The position numbers and the translations under genes were made by a program. Below the pieces are notes generated by a model. It did no database searches, had not been told where the DNA came from, and was given only the letters and a program-made list of their open reading frames with translations. From Rhizobium sp. Root1212 (GTDB taxonomy: Bacteria > Pseudomonadota > Alphaproteobacteria > Rhizobiales > Rhizobiaceae): a stretch of 64,000 bases of DNA. The stretch lies in the NCBI RefSeq assembly GCF_001424985.1, contig NZ_LMDA01000025.1, positions 173,474-237,473 on the forward strand. The letters run 5' to 3'. Shown here piece by piece: positions 10,932 through 20,116 of this stretch (position 1 is its first letter; every line of letters starts with the position of its first letter).

Positions 10932-10941
10932 GGCATCGCGC

Positions 10942-11556
10942 ATGAAAGGGTCCCGCGACAAGCAGCCGGTGATCACGCCGGAATTGCTGTTGCGGGCCTA
11001 TTCCATCGGGCTCTTCCCGATGGCCGATTCGGCAGACGATCCGGAAATCTTCTGGGTCGAGCCCGAGCTTCGCGGCATCATCCCGCTCGATAATTTTCAT
11101 GTTTCCCGCAGCCTTGCCAAGACGATCCGGCGCGCGCCGTTCGAGATCACCTTCAATGCCGACTTCGAGGGCGTGATGAAGGGTTGCAGGGCTTCCGCCC
11201 CCGACCGCCCGACGACCTGGATCAATTCCACGATCCTTTCGCTTTACACGTCGCTGCACCGTATGGGGTATGCGCACTCGGTCGAGGCGTGGGAGGGCGA
11301 GGAACTTGTCGGCGGTCTCTACGGCGTTTCGCTGGGTGCTGCCTTTTTCGGCGAAAGCATGTTTTCCCGGCGCACCGATGCATCGAAAATCTGCCTCGTG
11401 CATCTGGTCGAGCGTTTGCGCGAACGTGGCTACAAGTTGCTCGATACGCAATTCACCACCGAACACCTGAAAACGTTCGGCGCGATCGATGTGCCCAAGG
11501 TGCAATACGAGGGTTTGCTCACCCGCGCGATGGCCTCGCCGAACCTGCAATTCTAA
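10942..11556 (+). CDS. aat: Leucyl/phenylalanyl-tRNA-protein transferase
   Basis: Adds Leu or Phe to the N-terminus of proteins starting with Arg or Lys, marking them for ClpS/ClpAP degradation (N-end rule). 204 residues. The family signature is visible: [10 protein letters not shown] near the N-terminus, [14 protein letters not shown], the GGLYGVSLG glycine motif, FFGESMFS and [11 protein letters not shown]. Last gene of the aroQ-accB-accC-aat run, 10 bp after accC; convergent with the next gene. Confidence 0.95.
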   Translation: MKGSRDKQPVITPELLLRAYSIGLFPMADSADDPEIFWVEPELRGIIPLDNFHVSRSLAKTIRRAPFEITFNADFEGVMKGCRASAPDRPTTWINSTILSLYTSLHRMGYAHSVEAWEGEELVGGLYGVSLGAAFFGESMFSRRTDASKICLVHLVERLRERGYKLLDTQFTTEHLKTFGAIDVPKVQYEGLLTRAMASPNLQF

Positions 11557-11575
11557 AAATTTCTTTGATGGAGAT

Positions 11576-12022
11576 TTACTGGGTTGCAGCCGTATCCGGC
11601 GGCGGCAGGTCGGACTTCGCCTTGCAGGACTGCAGCCAGACGTCATAGACCGGGTGCTCGACGGCATTGAGGCCGGGACTATCGGCAAACATCCAGCCGG
11701 TGAAGATGCGGCGGATCTTGCGGTCGAGCGTGATCTCGTCAACTTCGACAAAAGTCGTCGTCTTCTGGGCCTCGGTGTCGTCGCGGCTGTAGCAGACGCG
11801 AGGCGTCACTTGCAGCGCGCCGAATTGCACTGTCTCGCCGATATAGACATCGAAGGTGGTGATGCGCCCGGTAATCTTGTCGATGCCGGAAAATACCGCG
11901 ACCGGATTGGAAAGGCGCTCGGCCTGCGCCGGAACGGTAACAGCCATAAGCGAGCCGATCGCGCATGCCACCGCCGCAATGCGTTTGCGGAGCATCGGGA
12001 AATCGGAATGTGAAGCTGCCAT
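11576..12022 (-). CDS. DUF2155 domain envelope protein
   Basis: Conserved alphaproteobacterial protein of unknown function, 148 residues. A signal peptide (AAVACAIGSLMAVTVPAQA) indicates export. The mature part has the family features GRITTFDVYIGE, LQVTPRVCYSR, FTGWMFADSPGLNAVEHPVYDVWL and a second Cys near the C-terminus. Start ATG 12022 has AAGGAAA upstream; an earlier in-frame ATG lacks a site. It follows the NDUFA12-like gene on the same strand, an arrangement I know from related genomes. Confidence 0.85.
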   Translation of the reverse strand: MAASHSDFPMLRKRIAAVACAIGSLMAVTVPAQAERLSNPVAVFSGIDKITGRITTFDVYIGETVQFGALQVTPRVCYSRDDTEAQKTTTFVEVDEITLDRKIRRIFTGWMFADSPGLNAVEHPVYDVWLQSCKAKSDLPPPDTAATQ

Positions 12023-12149
12023 GATCGCCGTTTCCTTGCGCGCCGCGTTATGATGTTGCGGCATCAGGCGCTAACGATGAAATGTGGCCGAGACATGATT
12101 GGCCAGAAATGGGGCGTGCAAAGTCACGCCCTTCTCACGGGAAAAACAA

Positions 12150-12545
12150 TCAGGCGCCGGGAGTCCAGGCGTCGTAGTCGCCAGTCACGCGCGGACGCTC
12201 GCCGGTGTTGCTGATCGAGCCTTGCGGACGATAGGCATTCGGCGTGCCCGTCTGGTTCGGCAGATGTGTCTTCTGCCATTCGCGGGCTTTGTAATTTTCA
12301 TGAGCCGGCGAAATATCGGTGCGATGGTGCATCCAGCCGTGCCAGCCCGGCGGGATAGCGGAGGCGTCGGCGTAACCGTTGTAGATCACCCAGCGGCGGG
12401 TGCGGCCTTCCGAGTCCTTGCCGCCTTCGTAATAGACGTTACCTGCCTCGTCTTCACCGACGCGTTTGCCGAATCGCCAGGTGTGGAAACGGGTTCCGAG
12501 GGTCTGGCCATTCCACCAGGTAAAGATCTGCAGCAGAGACTTCAT
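12150..12545 (-). CDS. NDUFA12-like (B17.2) NADH:ubiquinone oxidoreductase accessory subunit
   Basis: 131 residues. Homologue of the mitochondrial complex I accessory subunit B17.2, found in alphaproteobacteria and thought to stabilise the complex at the membrane. Characteristic segments: FTWWNGQTLGTRFHTWRFG, the GNVYYEGG motif, RRWVIYNGYADAS and PPGWHGWMHHRTD, with a polar, Pro-rich tail. The start at 12545 gives the conserved MKSLLQIFTWW. It sits outside the nuo operon, as is usual for this gene in Rhizobiales. Confidence 0.9.
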   Translation of the reverse strand: MKSLLQIFTWWNGQTLGTRFHTWRFGKRVGEDEAGNVYYEGGKDSEGRTRRWVIYNGYADASAIPPGWHGWMHHRTDISPAHENYKAREWQKTHLPNQTGTPNAYRPQGSISNTGERPRVTGDYDAWTPGA

Positions 12546-12650
12546 GATGTCCGTCCTTGGCCGCGCATGTCGGCGCGGAATAACTGGAATTGCTCGCCTG
12601 CTTATGCCGCGCAAGCCGCCGCTTGTCCAGTATTTCCCACGCCGCGGGCT

Positions 12651-13124
12651 TCATTTCAAACGCAGTTTGAAGCCGAGATGGGAAGCCTCGAAACCAAGGC
12701 GCTTGTAGAAACGATGGGCATCGGTGCGCGCGGCATTGGATGTCAGCTGCACCTTCGCAAGCCCCTGATGCCGCGCCTGATCGATCGCAAAGCGGATCAT
12801 GGTTTCACCGATGCCCTGCCCGCGCCGGTCCTTGCGCGTCTGCACGGCCTCGACCAGCAGGCTGGAGCTTCCACGGCCCGGCAGGGACGTCAGGAGGGTG
12901 GTCTGGAACGTGCCGACGACGATGCCGACCATCTCGGCAACGTAGAGCGTGTCGTTCGCCGACGCCTGTATGCGCTCGAAGGCTGCGACGTAGTTTTCGA
13001 GCATATCCGGGTCGGTGGTGTCGCCATGGCCGCCAAGGGCGTCATCGGCAAACAGCGCGACCATCGCCGGCAGGTCGCTGCGGCGTGCGTGCCGGATGGT
13101 AAGGGTGTTGACGATCGCGTCCAT
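12651..13124 (-). CDS. GNAT-family N-acetyltransferase
   Basis: Predicted acetyl-CoA-dependent acetyltransferase, 157 residues, substrate unknown. The acetyl-CoA pyrophosphate-binding motif A is RRGQGIGETMIRFAI, followed by AHRFYKRLGFE near the C-terminus. ATG 13124 follows AAAGGAC at about 7 nt. One of three GNAT genes within 3.6 kb around gatB. An antibiotic or small-amine acetylation role would be guesswork. Confidence 0.85.
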   Translation of the reverse strand: MDAIVNTLTIRHARRSDLPAMVALFADDALGGHGDTTDPDMLENYVAAFERIQASANDTLYVAEMVGIVVGTFQTTLLTSLPGRGSSSLLVEAVQTRKDRRGQGIGETMIRFAIDQARHQGLAKVQLTSNAARTDAHRFYKRLGFEASHLGFKLRLK

Positions 13125-13209
13125 GGGGCGTCCTTTCGCTGAACGCGGCACATCTGGCACCGGTCTGCGAAGGGAATGTGACGGGGAGTGGAAAAGCCAA
13201 AGGACGCGA

Positions 13210-13698
13210 TCAGGCGACGAGCGGCTTGTCCATCACGAGGGTCGCAATGCCCCAATGGGGTGCGCCGGCACCCTGGGCCGAAAAGCCATGCGCCTGATAG
13301 AAGGCGATGGCTTTTGCATTGTTTTCCTCGACTTCCAGCCTCATGTGGCCGGCATAGGGAAAGCAGGTTTCAAGCTCAGCGAACAGATCGCGGCCGATGC
13401 CCTGCCGCTGATAGGCCGGCAGTACATAGAGCTGATGCAGCACGGCGGTTTCATGCAGCGTCTCGGACATCGCGGCATAGGCCATCCCGCCGATTGTCTT
13501 GCCACTGTCGGCAACGAGGAATTCGGACTTCTTGCGGGCCAGATTGGCCTTGAGCGCCGGAACCGAATGCCACTTCGCCGTCATTTCCGCGATCTTCTCT
13601 GCGCCATAAAGCGCGTCGTAGGTCGCATGACTCGTCTCGGACAGGAGCTTGCTGATCGCAGGCAGGTCGCGTTCCGTTGCTGTCCGCACGAAGAACAT
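13210..13698 (-). CDS. GNAT-family N-acetyltransferase downstream of gatB
   Basis: 162-residue acetyltransferase. Motif A is YQRQGIGRDLF, with the acceptor-side strand HQLYVLPA before it and AIAFYQAHGF near the C-terminus. The start codon lies 3 bp after the gatB stop, so the two are translationally linked. Substrate unknown. The linkage to gatB occurs in other rhizobia, but I see no mechanistic reason for it. Confidence 0.88.
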   Translation of the reverse strand: MFFVRTATERDLPAISKLLSETSHATYDALYGAEKIAEMTAKWHSVPALKANLARKKSEFLVADSGKTIGGMAYAAMSETLHETAVLHQLYVLPAYQRQGIGRDLFAELETCFPYAGHMRLEVEENNAKAIAFYQAHGFSAQGAGAPHWGIATLVMDKPLVA

Positions 13699-13701
13699 CG
13701 A

Positions 13702-15204
13702 TCAATCCTCGATGCCGAGCTTGGCCTTGACGAGCGCCTGCACAGCCTGCGGATTGGCCTTGCCGCCGGTGGACTTCATCACCTGACCGACAAACCATCC
13801 GGCAAGCGAGGGCTTGGCCTGCACCTTGGCGACCTGATCCGGATTGGCGGCGATGATCTCATCAACGGCCTTTTCAATCGCGCCGGTGTCGGTCACCTGC
13901 TTCATGCCGCGGGCTTCGACGATATCGGCAGGATTGCCGCCCTCGTTCCAGACGATCTCGAACAGGTCCTTGGCGAGCTTGCCGGAGATAGTACCGTCCT
14001 TGATGAGGTCGATGATGCCGCCGAGCTGGGCCGGCGACACTGGTGTTTCCTCGATGTCCTTGCCAGCCTTGTTCAGCGCGCCGAGCAGATCGTTGATGAC
14101 CCAGTTGGCAGCGATCTTGCCGTCACGGCCGGCAGAAACTGCCTCGTAATAATCTGCAATCGCCTTTTCGGAGACGAGCACCGAGGCGTCATAGACCGAA
14201 AGGCCGAGATCCTTGACGAAACGCTCCTTCTTGTCGTCGGGCAGTTCCGGCAGGCCGGCCAGGAGCTTGCCGACGAATTCGTTGTCGAATTCCAGCGGCA
14301 GCAGGTCCGGATCGGGGAAATAGCGGTAGTCATGCGCGTCTTCCTTGGAGCGCATCGAGCGGGTCTCGCCCTTGTTCGGGTCGAACAGGCGGGTTTCCTG
14401 ATCGATCGAGCCGCCATCCTCGAGAATGCCGATCTGGCGGCGGGCTTCGTATTCGATCGCCTGACCGATGAAGCGGATGGAGTTGACGTTCTTGATTTCG
14501 CAGCGCGTGCCAAAAGCTTCGCCGGGACGACGGACGGAGACGTTGACGTCGGCGCGCATCGAGCCTTCGTCCATGTTGCCGTCGCAGGTGCCGAGATAGC
14601 GCACGATCGAGCGCAGCTTGGTCATATAGGCCTTGGCCTCATCCGACGAGCGCATGTCCGGCTTGGAGACGATTTCCATCAGCGCGACGCCCGAGCGGTT
14701 GAGGTCGACGTAGGACATGGTCGGATGCTGGTCGTGCATCGACTTGCCGGCGTCCTGTTCCAGATGCAGGCGCTCGATGCCGATCTCGATATCCTCGAAA
14801 TTGCCCTGACGGTCCGGACCGAGCGAGATGACGATCTTGCCTTCGCCGACGATCGGGTCCTTGAACTGGGAAATCTGGTAGCCCTGCGGCAGGTCGGGAT
14901 AGAAATAGTTCTTGCGGTCGAAGATCGAGCGGTGGTTGATCTGCGCCTTCAGGCCGAGACCGGTGCGCACCGCCTGCTTGACGCATTCGATGTTGATGAC
15001 CGGCAGCATGCCGGGCATGGCGGCATCGACGAGCGAGACGTTGGCATTCGGCGCCTTGCCGAACTCGGTCGAGGCGCCGGAAAAGAGCTTGGAATGGGAG
15101 AGGACCTGGGCGTGCACCTCCATACCGATGATGACTTCCCAGTCGCCGGTGGCGCCGGGGATCAAGCGTTTCGGATCGGGGGTGCGAACATCGACTAGGG
15201 TCAT
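13702..15204 (-). CDS. gatB: Aspartyl/glutamyl-tRNA amidotransferase subunit B
   Basis: Kinase and tRNA-binding subunit of GatCAB, which converts Glu-tRNA(Gln) and Asp-tRNA(Asn) to the amidated forms. 500 residues. The N-terminal cradle domain shows [25 protein letters not shown] and [11 protein letters not shown]. The helical and C-terminal YqeY-like tail domain ends in [13 protein letters not shown]. Start ATG 15204 follows AAGAAGAG. It is separated from gatCA (16.36-18.18 kb) by a GNAT gene and a YjhX-like gene. Confidence 0.97.
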   Translation of the reverse strand: MTLVDVRTPDPKRLIPGATGDWEVIIGMEVHAQVLSHSKLFSGASTEFGKAPNANVSLVDAAMPGMLPVINIECVKQAVRTGLGLKAQINHRSIFDRKNYFYPDLPQGYQISQFKDPIVGEGKIVISLGPDRQGNFEDIEIGIERLHLEQDAGKSMHDQHPTMSYVDLNRSGVALMEIVSKPDMRSSDEAKAYMTKLRSIVRYLGTCDGNMDEGSMRADVNVSVRRPGEAFGTRCEIKNVNSIRFIGQAIEYEARRQIGILEDGGSIDQETRLFDPNKGETRSMRSKEDAHDYRYFPDPDLLPLEFDNEFVGKLLAGLPELPDDKKERFVKDLGLSVYDASVLVSEKAIADYYEAVSAGRDGKIAANWVINDLLGALNKAGKDIEETPVSPAQLGGIIDLIKDGTISGKLAKDLFEIVWNEGGNPADIVEARGMKQVTDTGAIEKAVDEIIAANPDQVAKVQAKPSLAGWFVGQVMKSTGGKANPQAVQALVKAKLGIED

Positions 15205-15485
15205 GGACTGCTCTTCTTGAAGGCTCGAAATCGTGATCCTCTCGGTAGAACAAATGACATGGGGGTGCAAGGCTTGAAGCCGTCTCCTGTTGACGACGCT
15301 GGCGCCCTTTCCTAAAAACGGCGCGTCCGAACGGAGTTTTGATGTTCAATCAGTCCGAGTCCCGCTGAGGGCCCTGCCTGCAAATCGCATTTGCGCGCTG
15401 GGCCGAAAACGAAGCCGCCGACGCTTACTCCAGGCGCCGGCCCGTTTTCACGCGTCCATACGGACGCCTCTCGGACTTCAAGACA

Positions 15486-15740
15486 ATGGACATTTCACGC
15501 GACGAACAGCGTATTCTTCACCTCATGGCCCAAGGCGGCCGCATCGAAATCAGCCGGTCGAACGGCAAGATCGACATGGCCAAATGCTACACGCGCGACG
15601 GCTGGCTCTATCCGGGCTTCGATCTGCTGCTGTTTCGCAAACTGAAGCGGAAGAAGGCAATCTCGTCTTCCGGCGGCAAGCCTTACCGCATTACCCAGCG
15701 CGGGCTGGTGCTGGTGCGCTCGGAACTCAACAATCGCTGA
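15486..15740 (+). CDS. yjhX: YjhX/TopAI-like small protein (UPF0386)
   Basis: 84 residues, almost the length of E. coli YjhX (85). It opens with MDISRDEQRILHLMAQGG and has YTRDGWLYPGFDLLLFRKL and PYRITQRGLVLVRSEL, the recognisable winged-helix-like family pattern. In E. coli, YjhX (TopAI) is reported to inhibit DNA topoisomerase I and is paired with YjhQ, a GNAT-fold protein, as antitoxin. Here a GNAT gene lies 39 bp downstream, but on the opposite strand (convergent). Many alphaproteobacteria carry yjhX alone, so toxin activity here is not shown. Between gatB (divergent) and that GNAT gene. Confidence 0.85.
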   Translation: MDISRDEQRILHLMAQGGRIEISRSNGKIDMAKCYTRDGWLYPGFDLLLFRKLKRKKAISSSGGKPYRITQRGLVLVRSELNNR

Positions 15741-15779
15741 TGATAAAAGAAGCCCGTCCGGCAATGACCGGACGGGTAT

Positions 15780-16301
15780 TCACGAATAGCTGAAAAGACT
15801 GGAGCCGGCGTCCAGCTCGGGCCGCTCGATCAGCACCTTGCGCAGGCCGATCGTCTCGACATTCTGGTCGAGTTTTGCGGCATAGCTGGTGGAGAGCGAG
15901 CTGACCGAATAGCCGCGCTTCATGAAGAAATCGACGGCTGCCGTGTTGCGGGCGTGGGTGCCGAGTTCGGCCGTTTCGATATCCATGGCGGCGATGCGGT
16001 TTTCCATCTGCTCCAGTAGGGCCGAACCAAGCCCCTGCCGCTGAACTTCAGCCGCTACCCACAGGTCGGTGATCGTGCCATCGCCCTGCTCCGAGGCGAC
16101 CCACCCGGCCAGAGCGCCGTCGATCTCGCCGACCAGTACCCGTTCCCAGTTGTTGCGTAGAAAAGAGAGAAACGCGACTTCCACCGTATGGCGCATCTTC
16201 ACGGGATCGACGAGCCCCAGAACGGCCGTCTGCCAGGCGGAAAGCCCGATTGCCGTCAAGGGGATAACGTCGTCTTCCCGTGCAATGCGAATGGTGATCA
16301 T
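15780..16301 (-). CDS. GNAT-family N-acetyltransferase next to yjhX
   Basis: 173-residue predicted acetyltransferase. Motif A is VQRQGLGSALLEQM; the C-terminal motif is NTAAVDFFMKRGY. ATG 16301 has AAAGG about 7 nt upstream; a GTG seven codons earlier is possible. It lies downstream of gatA on the same strand and converges with the yjhX-like gene. Because the E. coli YjhX antitoxin YjhQ is also a GNAT protein, a functional link is conceivable, but E. coli yjhX and yjhQ are in one operon and these are not. Confidence 0.85.
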   Translation of the reverse strand: MITIRIAREDDVIPLTAIGLSAWQTAVLGLVDPVKMRHTVEVAFLSFLRNNWERVLVGEIDGALAGWVASEQGDGTITDLWVAAEVQRQGLGSALLEQMENRIAAMDIETAELGTHARNTAAVDFFMKRGYSVSSLSTSYAAKLDQNVETIGLRKVLIERPELDAGSSLFSYS

Positions 16302-16363
16302 GCAGCTGCCTTTCAGCCGCACTACACCATCTGGAATGCCTTTTGACCAGCCTTAGCGGCCGA

Positions 16364-17845
16364 TTACCACCACTTTGCCGGGGTGAAACGGCCCGCGGCC
16401 TGCTCGATGACGTGGGCCGTCTTGAACAGGGTTTCCTCTTCGAAGGGCTTGCCGATCAGTTGCAGACCGAGCGGAAGACCCTTGTGGTCGAGACCGGCGG
16501 GAACGGCGATGCCCGGCAGGCCGGCCATGTTCACCGTCACCGTGAAGATGTCGTTCAGGTACATCTTGACCGGATCGGACGCCAGATCCTCGTCGGCAAT
16601 GCCGAAGGCGGACGACGGGGTGGCGGGCGTCAGGATCGCATCGACGCCGGCATGGAAGGCAAGCTCGAAGTCGCGCTTGATCAGCGTGCGAACCTTCTGC
16701 GCCTGCAGGTAATAGGCGTCGTAGTAACCGGCCGAGAGAACATAGGTGCCGATCATGATACGGCGCTTGACCTCGGTGCCGAAACCGGCCGCGCGGGTCT
16801 TCTCGTACATATCGACGATGTCCTTGCCATCGACGCGCAGGCCGTAGCGAACGCCGTCATAGCGGGCAAGGTTGGACGAGGCTTCGGCCGGGGCGACGAT
16901 ATAGTAAGCCGGAAGCGCGTATTTCGTGTGCGGCAGGCTGATATCGACGATCTCGGCACCGGCGTCGCGCAGCCAGGCGATGCCCTGCTGCCAGAGCGCT
17001 TCGATTTCTTCCGGCATGCCGTCGACGCGGTATTCCTTCGGGATGCCGATCCGCATGCCCTTTAACGACTGACCGAGCGAGGCTTCGTAATCCGGCACCG
17101 GCAGGTCGACGGAGGTGGTGTCCTTGGCATCGACCGATGCCATCGACTTCAGGAGGATGGCAGCGTCGCGCACGTCGCGGGCGATCGGGCCGGCCTGATC
17201 GAGCGACGAGGCGAAGGCGACGGTGCCCCAGCGCGAGCAGCGGCCGTAGGTCGGCTTGATGCCGACGGTGCCCGTGAAGGCGGCCGGCTGGCGGATCGAG
17301 CCGCCGGTATCGGTTGCGGTCGCGCCGGCGCAGAGGAAGGCGGCAACGGCGGCTGCAGAGCCGCCGGAGGAGCCGCCCGGCACGAGATCGAGGTTCGAGC
17401 CCTGCGCCCGCCACGGGTTCTTCACGACGCCGTAATAGGAAGTCTCGTTGGAGGAGCCCATGGCGAACTCGTCCATGTTGAGCTTGCCGAGCATCACGGC
17501 GCCATCGTCCCACAGGTTCTGGGTGACGGTCGATTCGTAGCGCGGCTTGAAGCCGTCGAGGATGTGGCTGCAGGCCTGGGTGTGCACGCCTTCGGTGGCG
17601 AACAGGTCCTTGATGCCCAGCGGAATGCCTTCGAGCGCCCCGGCCTTGCCGGCGGCGATACGTGCATCCGAAGCCTTGGCCATCTCGCGCGCCTTTTCGG
17701 GCGTGACGGTGACATAGGCATTGAGCACGCCGTTGGCCGCATCGATTGCGCCGAGATAGGCCTCCGTCAGTTCGACGGCGGTGATTTCCTTGGCGGAAAG
17801 CTTGGTGCGGGCTTCGGCAATGGTCAGGCGGGTCAGGTCGGTCAT
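16364..17845 (-). CDS. gatA: Glutamyl-tRNA(Gln) amidotransferase subunit A
   Basis: Amidase-signature subunit of GatCAB: hydrolyses glutamine and supplies ammonia to the activated aminoacyl-tRNA. 493 residues. The Ser-cisSer-Lys triad is intact: Lys79 in [10 protein letters not shown], cis-Ser159 in [11 protein letters not shown] and nucleophile Ser183 in DTGGSIRQP. It lies 51 bp after gatC on the same strand, forming a gatC-gatA pair. Confidence 0.97.
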   Translation of the reverse strand: MTDLTRLTIAEARTKLSAKEITAVELTEAYLGAIDAANGVLNAYVTVTPEKAREMAKASDARIAAGKAGALEGIPLGIKDLFATEGVHTQACSHILDGFKPRYESTVTQNLWDDGAVMLGKLNMDEFAMGSSNETSYYGVVKNPWRAQGSNLDLVPGGSSGGSAAAVAAFLCAGATATDTGGSIRQPAAFTGTVGIKPTYGRCSRWGTVAFASSLDQAGPIARDVRDAAILLKSMASVDAKDTTSVDLPVPDYEASLGQSLKGMRIGIPKEYRVDGMPEEIEALWQQGIAWLRDAGAEIVDISLPHTKYALPAYYIVAPAEASSNLARYDGVRYGLRVDGKDIVDMYEKTRAAGFGTEVKRRIMIGTYVLSAGYYDAYYLQAQKVRTLIKRDFELAFHAGVDAILTPATPSSAFGIADEDLASDPVKMYLNDIFTVTVNMAGLPGIAVPAGLDHKGLPLGLQLIGKPFEEETLFKTAHVIEQAAGRFTPAKWW

Positions 17846-17896
17846 GGCAAGGGAACTTTCGAAAACTTCAAATCGGCGCGGCAGGAGAGAGGTCGA

Positions 17897-18184
17897 CTAT
17901 TCGACGACCTTCGGCACCAGGAAGAAATTGCGGTCGGTGACCGGCGCATTGGCAACGACGTCATCCGCCTTGTTGCCGTCGCTGACCACGTCCTCACGCT
18001 TCTTCATCGCCATCGGGGTTACAGAGGTCATCGGCTCGACGCCGCTGACATCCACTTCCGAAAGCTGCTCGACGAAACCCAGGATGCCGTTCAGCTCACC
18101 CATCATGCGCTGCGCTTCGTCTTCGCTGACGGCGATGCGGGCAAGACGCGCGACGCGCTTCACGGTGGCGAGATCTACGGACAT
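17897..18184 (-). CDS. gatC: Glutamyl-tRNA(Gln) amidotransferase subunit C
   Basis: 95-residue subunit that wraps between GatA and GatB and stabilises the complex. Typical sequence: [19 protein letters not shown] at the N-terminus, [21 protein letters not shown] in the middle (a run that fits the family), and a C-terminal half rich in Val/Asp. First gene of the gatC-gatA transcript. Confidence 0.95.
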   Translation of the reverse strand: MSVDLATVKRVARLARIAVSEDEAQRMMGELNGILGFVEQLSEVDVSGVEPMTSVTPMAMKKREDVVSDGNKADDVVANAPVTDRNFFLVPKVVE

Positions 18185-18261
18185 GGAATGGCTCCGGTCT
18201 TAAAGGATATTTCCCCCGCTATAATGGCCGCGGCGCGGCGGTGCAACGGGGGAATCGGCGA

Positions 18262-18966
18262 TCAGATCTCTACACGGGTGCCGACGGCCGGCGTTTCCAC
18301 CGTGACGGAAGCGCCTTCCATGGCGCTGACGAAGGTTTCCGGCGTCTGGTCGACGATCGGGAAGCTGCCGTAATGGCAGGGAATGACCGTGCCGAAATTG
18401 AAAAAGCGCTGACAGGCAAGTCCCGCGACGGCACCGCCCATGGTGAAGCGGTCGCCGATCGGCACGAGGCCGATTTCCGGCTGATGCAGCTCGTTGATCA
18501 ACGCCATGTCGGAGAAGATATCGGTGTCGCCCATATGATAGAGCGTCGGCTCGTCCTCGAAATGCAGCACGAGGCCGTTGGCATTGCCGAGCGCGTGGGA
18601 GACGCCGTCTTCTGTGATCTGCGCCGAGGAATGCAGGGCGTTGACGAAGGTGGTGGAGAAACCGCCGAGATGGATCGTACCGCCGGTGTTGCCCATTTCG
18701 AGCTTCGACACGCCTTTGCTTCCCAGCCATGCGGCGAGATCGGCATTGGCAACGACGGTGGCGCCGGTTTCCTTCGCGATCGCGATCGTATCGCCGACAT
18801 GGTCGCCATGGCCGTGGGTGAGCAGGATGTGGGTGAGGCCTGCCGTCGCGTCCCTGCGCGTCTCGTCGCGGAAGGATGGATTGCCGGTGAAAAAGGGATC
18901 GATCAGAATTTTCGCCTTGGCCGTCTCGATGCGGAAGGCCGAATGGCCGAGCCATGTGATCTTCAT
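18262..18966 (-). CDS. Metal-dependent hydrolase, UPF0173 (metallo-beta-lactamase fold)
   Basis: 234 residues. Conserved zinc-hydrolase of unknown substrate. The start [15 protein letters not shown] and the metal motif [13 protein letters not shown] (HxHxDH) define the family; further ligand regions are [11 protein letters not shown] and [11 protein letters not shown]. Predicted cytoplasmic (no signal). Divergent from ruvX and upstream of gatC on the same strand. Confidence 0.9.
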   Translation of the reverse strand: MKITWLGHSAFRIETAKAKILIDPFFTGNPSFRDETRRDATAGLTHILLTHGHGDHVGDTIAIAKETGATVVANADLAAWLGSKGVSKLEMGNTGGTIHLGGFSTTFVNALHSSAQITEDGVSHALGNANGLVLHFEDEPTLYHMGDTDIFSDMALINELHQPEIGLVPIGDRFTMGGAVAGLACQRFFNFGTVIPCHYGSFPIVDQTPETFVSAMEGASVTVETPAVGTRVEI

Positions 18967-19047
18967 GATGGAACTCCTGTCGATTTTAATGTGCGGGAAG
19001 CATATGGATCAGGAAAGCATCAATAGAGGATCGAATCGGCAAATCAA

Positions 19048-19542
19048 ATGGCTGTTCTGACCATCGAAGACCTCGCTGCCCAGCTACAACCCGGACAGGC
19101 GATCGCGGGGCTCGACCTCGGCACGAAGACGATCGGCATTTCCGTTTCCGATCTCGGGCGACGGTTCGCAACGCCGCGCGAGGTCATCAAGCGCATCAAG
19201 TTCGGTATCGATGCGGAGGCGCTGCTTTCGGTTATCGAAAAAGAAAAGATCGCAGCCTGCGTCATCGGCCTGCCGGTCAACATGGATGGCTCGGAAGGCC
19301 CCCGCGTTCAAGCGACGCGCGCCTTCGTGCGCAACATGGGCCAGAAGACGGATATTCCCTTCGTCTTCTGGGACGAGCGGCTTTCGACCGTCGCGGCCGA
19401 GCGCGTGCTGATCGAGATGGATGTTTCCCGCCGCAAGCGCGCCGAACGCATCGATTCGGCGGCCGCGTCCTTCATTCTTCAGGGCGCGCTGGACAGATTG
19501 GTCACGCTCGGAAGGGCCGCCTCTTCCGACACGGAAGACTGA
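19048..19542 (+). CDS. ruvX: Holliday junction resolvase-like RuvX (YqgF)
   Basis: 164 residues. RNase H-fold nuclease; in E. coli it takes part in pre-16S rRNA 5'-end maturation, and recombination roles have been proposed. Motifs: [13 protein letters not shown] (first acidic residue), [31 protein letters not shown] and a C-terminal [14 protein letters not shown] with the last catalytic Asp. Its 3' end overlaps the convergent small membrane-protein gene by 64 bp. Confidence 0.93.
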   Translation: MAVLTIEDLAAQLQPGQAIAGLDLGTKTIGISVSDLGRRFATPREVIKRIKFGIDAEALLSVIEKEKIAACVIGLPVNMDGSEGPRVQATRAFVRNMGQKTDIPFVFWDERLSTVAAERVLIEMDVSRRKRAERIDSAAASFILQGALDRLVTLGRAASSDTED

Positions 19543-19823
19543 GGCGCACCGAACCGACGCTGGTACCAGGCGCGGATTTCGCGCCGTTTACGCCAGCCGA
19601 TGATCGCGAAGACGATCAGGCTGTCAAAGGCGATGGCGCGGGCGACGAGCGGCGGAATGGTTTCCGGCGGCACGCCCAGAACATGGCCGTAAATCTGGAA
19701 GACCAGATCATGCACCTGCCGCGTCAGCATGAAGATGCCGAAGTTCATGTCGTAGTAGGAAAGGCTGTACCACGTGGTCAAAAGCGTGACCGGGGCAGCC
19801 CAGAGGATCAGAAGCCACTTCAT
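19479..19823 (-). CDS. Small membrane protein (DUF6105-like)
   Basis: 114 residues. A first membrane segment begins at the N-terminus ([19 protein letters not shown]); a second lies near residues 60-78 ([17 protein letters not shown]), followed by a basic [14 protein letters not shown] stretch and a polar tail. Function unknown. The tail-coding part overlaps the end of ruvX antisense by 64 bp, so its C-terminus is constrained by ruvX coding. Its ATG overlaps the stop of the upstream 48-codon frame, suggesting coupled translation. Confidence 0.75.
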   Translation of the reverse strand: MKWLLILWAAPVTLLTTWYSLSYYDMNFGIFMLTRQVHDLVFQIYGHVLGVPPETIPPLVARAIAFDSLIVFAIIGWRKRREIRAWYQRRFGAPQSSVSEEAALPSVTNLSSAP

Positions 19824-19966
19824 GCGGTTCCCTCCATTTCAGCCGGCCGATAGCTGCGCGCCATCATCCTGCCTGCTGCATCCAGCAGCATCGCGCCGCC
19901 GAGAATGACGGCAGGCACGGTCAGGTCGAGCGCAAGGCCCGCAAAAAACATCATCATGATGATCAT
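19820..19966 (-). CDS. 48-residue membrane micropeptide overlapping the next gene
   Basis: A short frame not usually called: it starts at ATG 19966 (several Met codons follow), has a hydrophobic segment (FFAGLALDLTVPAVILGGAML) and a basic/polar tail, and ends with a TGA that overlaps the ATG of the downstream gene by four bases. That overlap, and GC-biased third positions, argue for coding. No strong ribosome binding site precedes the first ATG. Function unknown. Confidence 0.5.
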   Translation of the reverse strand: MIIMMMFFAGLALDLTVPAVILGGAMLLDAAGRMMARSYRPAEMEGTA

Positions 19967-20076
19967 CAAGCCAGTTCGCACGGAACCCGCTCCATTGCCG
20001 GTATTGTTAACAGTCCGGGCACTCTTGCCCGTTAACCGTCACCGCGCAACGTAAACCATTTGTTAAGGTTAATATC

Positions 20077-20105
20077 CAAGGGCGCGCGCGGCGGCGCGGC
20101 CCTTG
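20077..20105. terminator. GC-rich hairpin after the AidB-like gene
   Basis: Arms CAAGGGCCGCGC and GCGCGCGCCCTTG form a strong stem just downstream of the AidB-like stop. There is no U-tract on either side, so it may stabilise the 3' end or act with Rho rather than terminate intrinsically. Confidence 0.45.
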
Positions 20106-20116
20106 CGCCGTTGGTC

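Noticed and set aside
15205..15485. A small gene between gatB and the yjhX-like gene
   Set aside because: Frames here are short and lack start signals; the gap is best read as divergent promoters.
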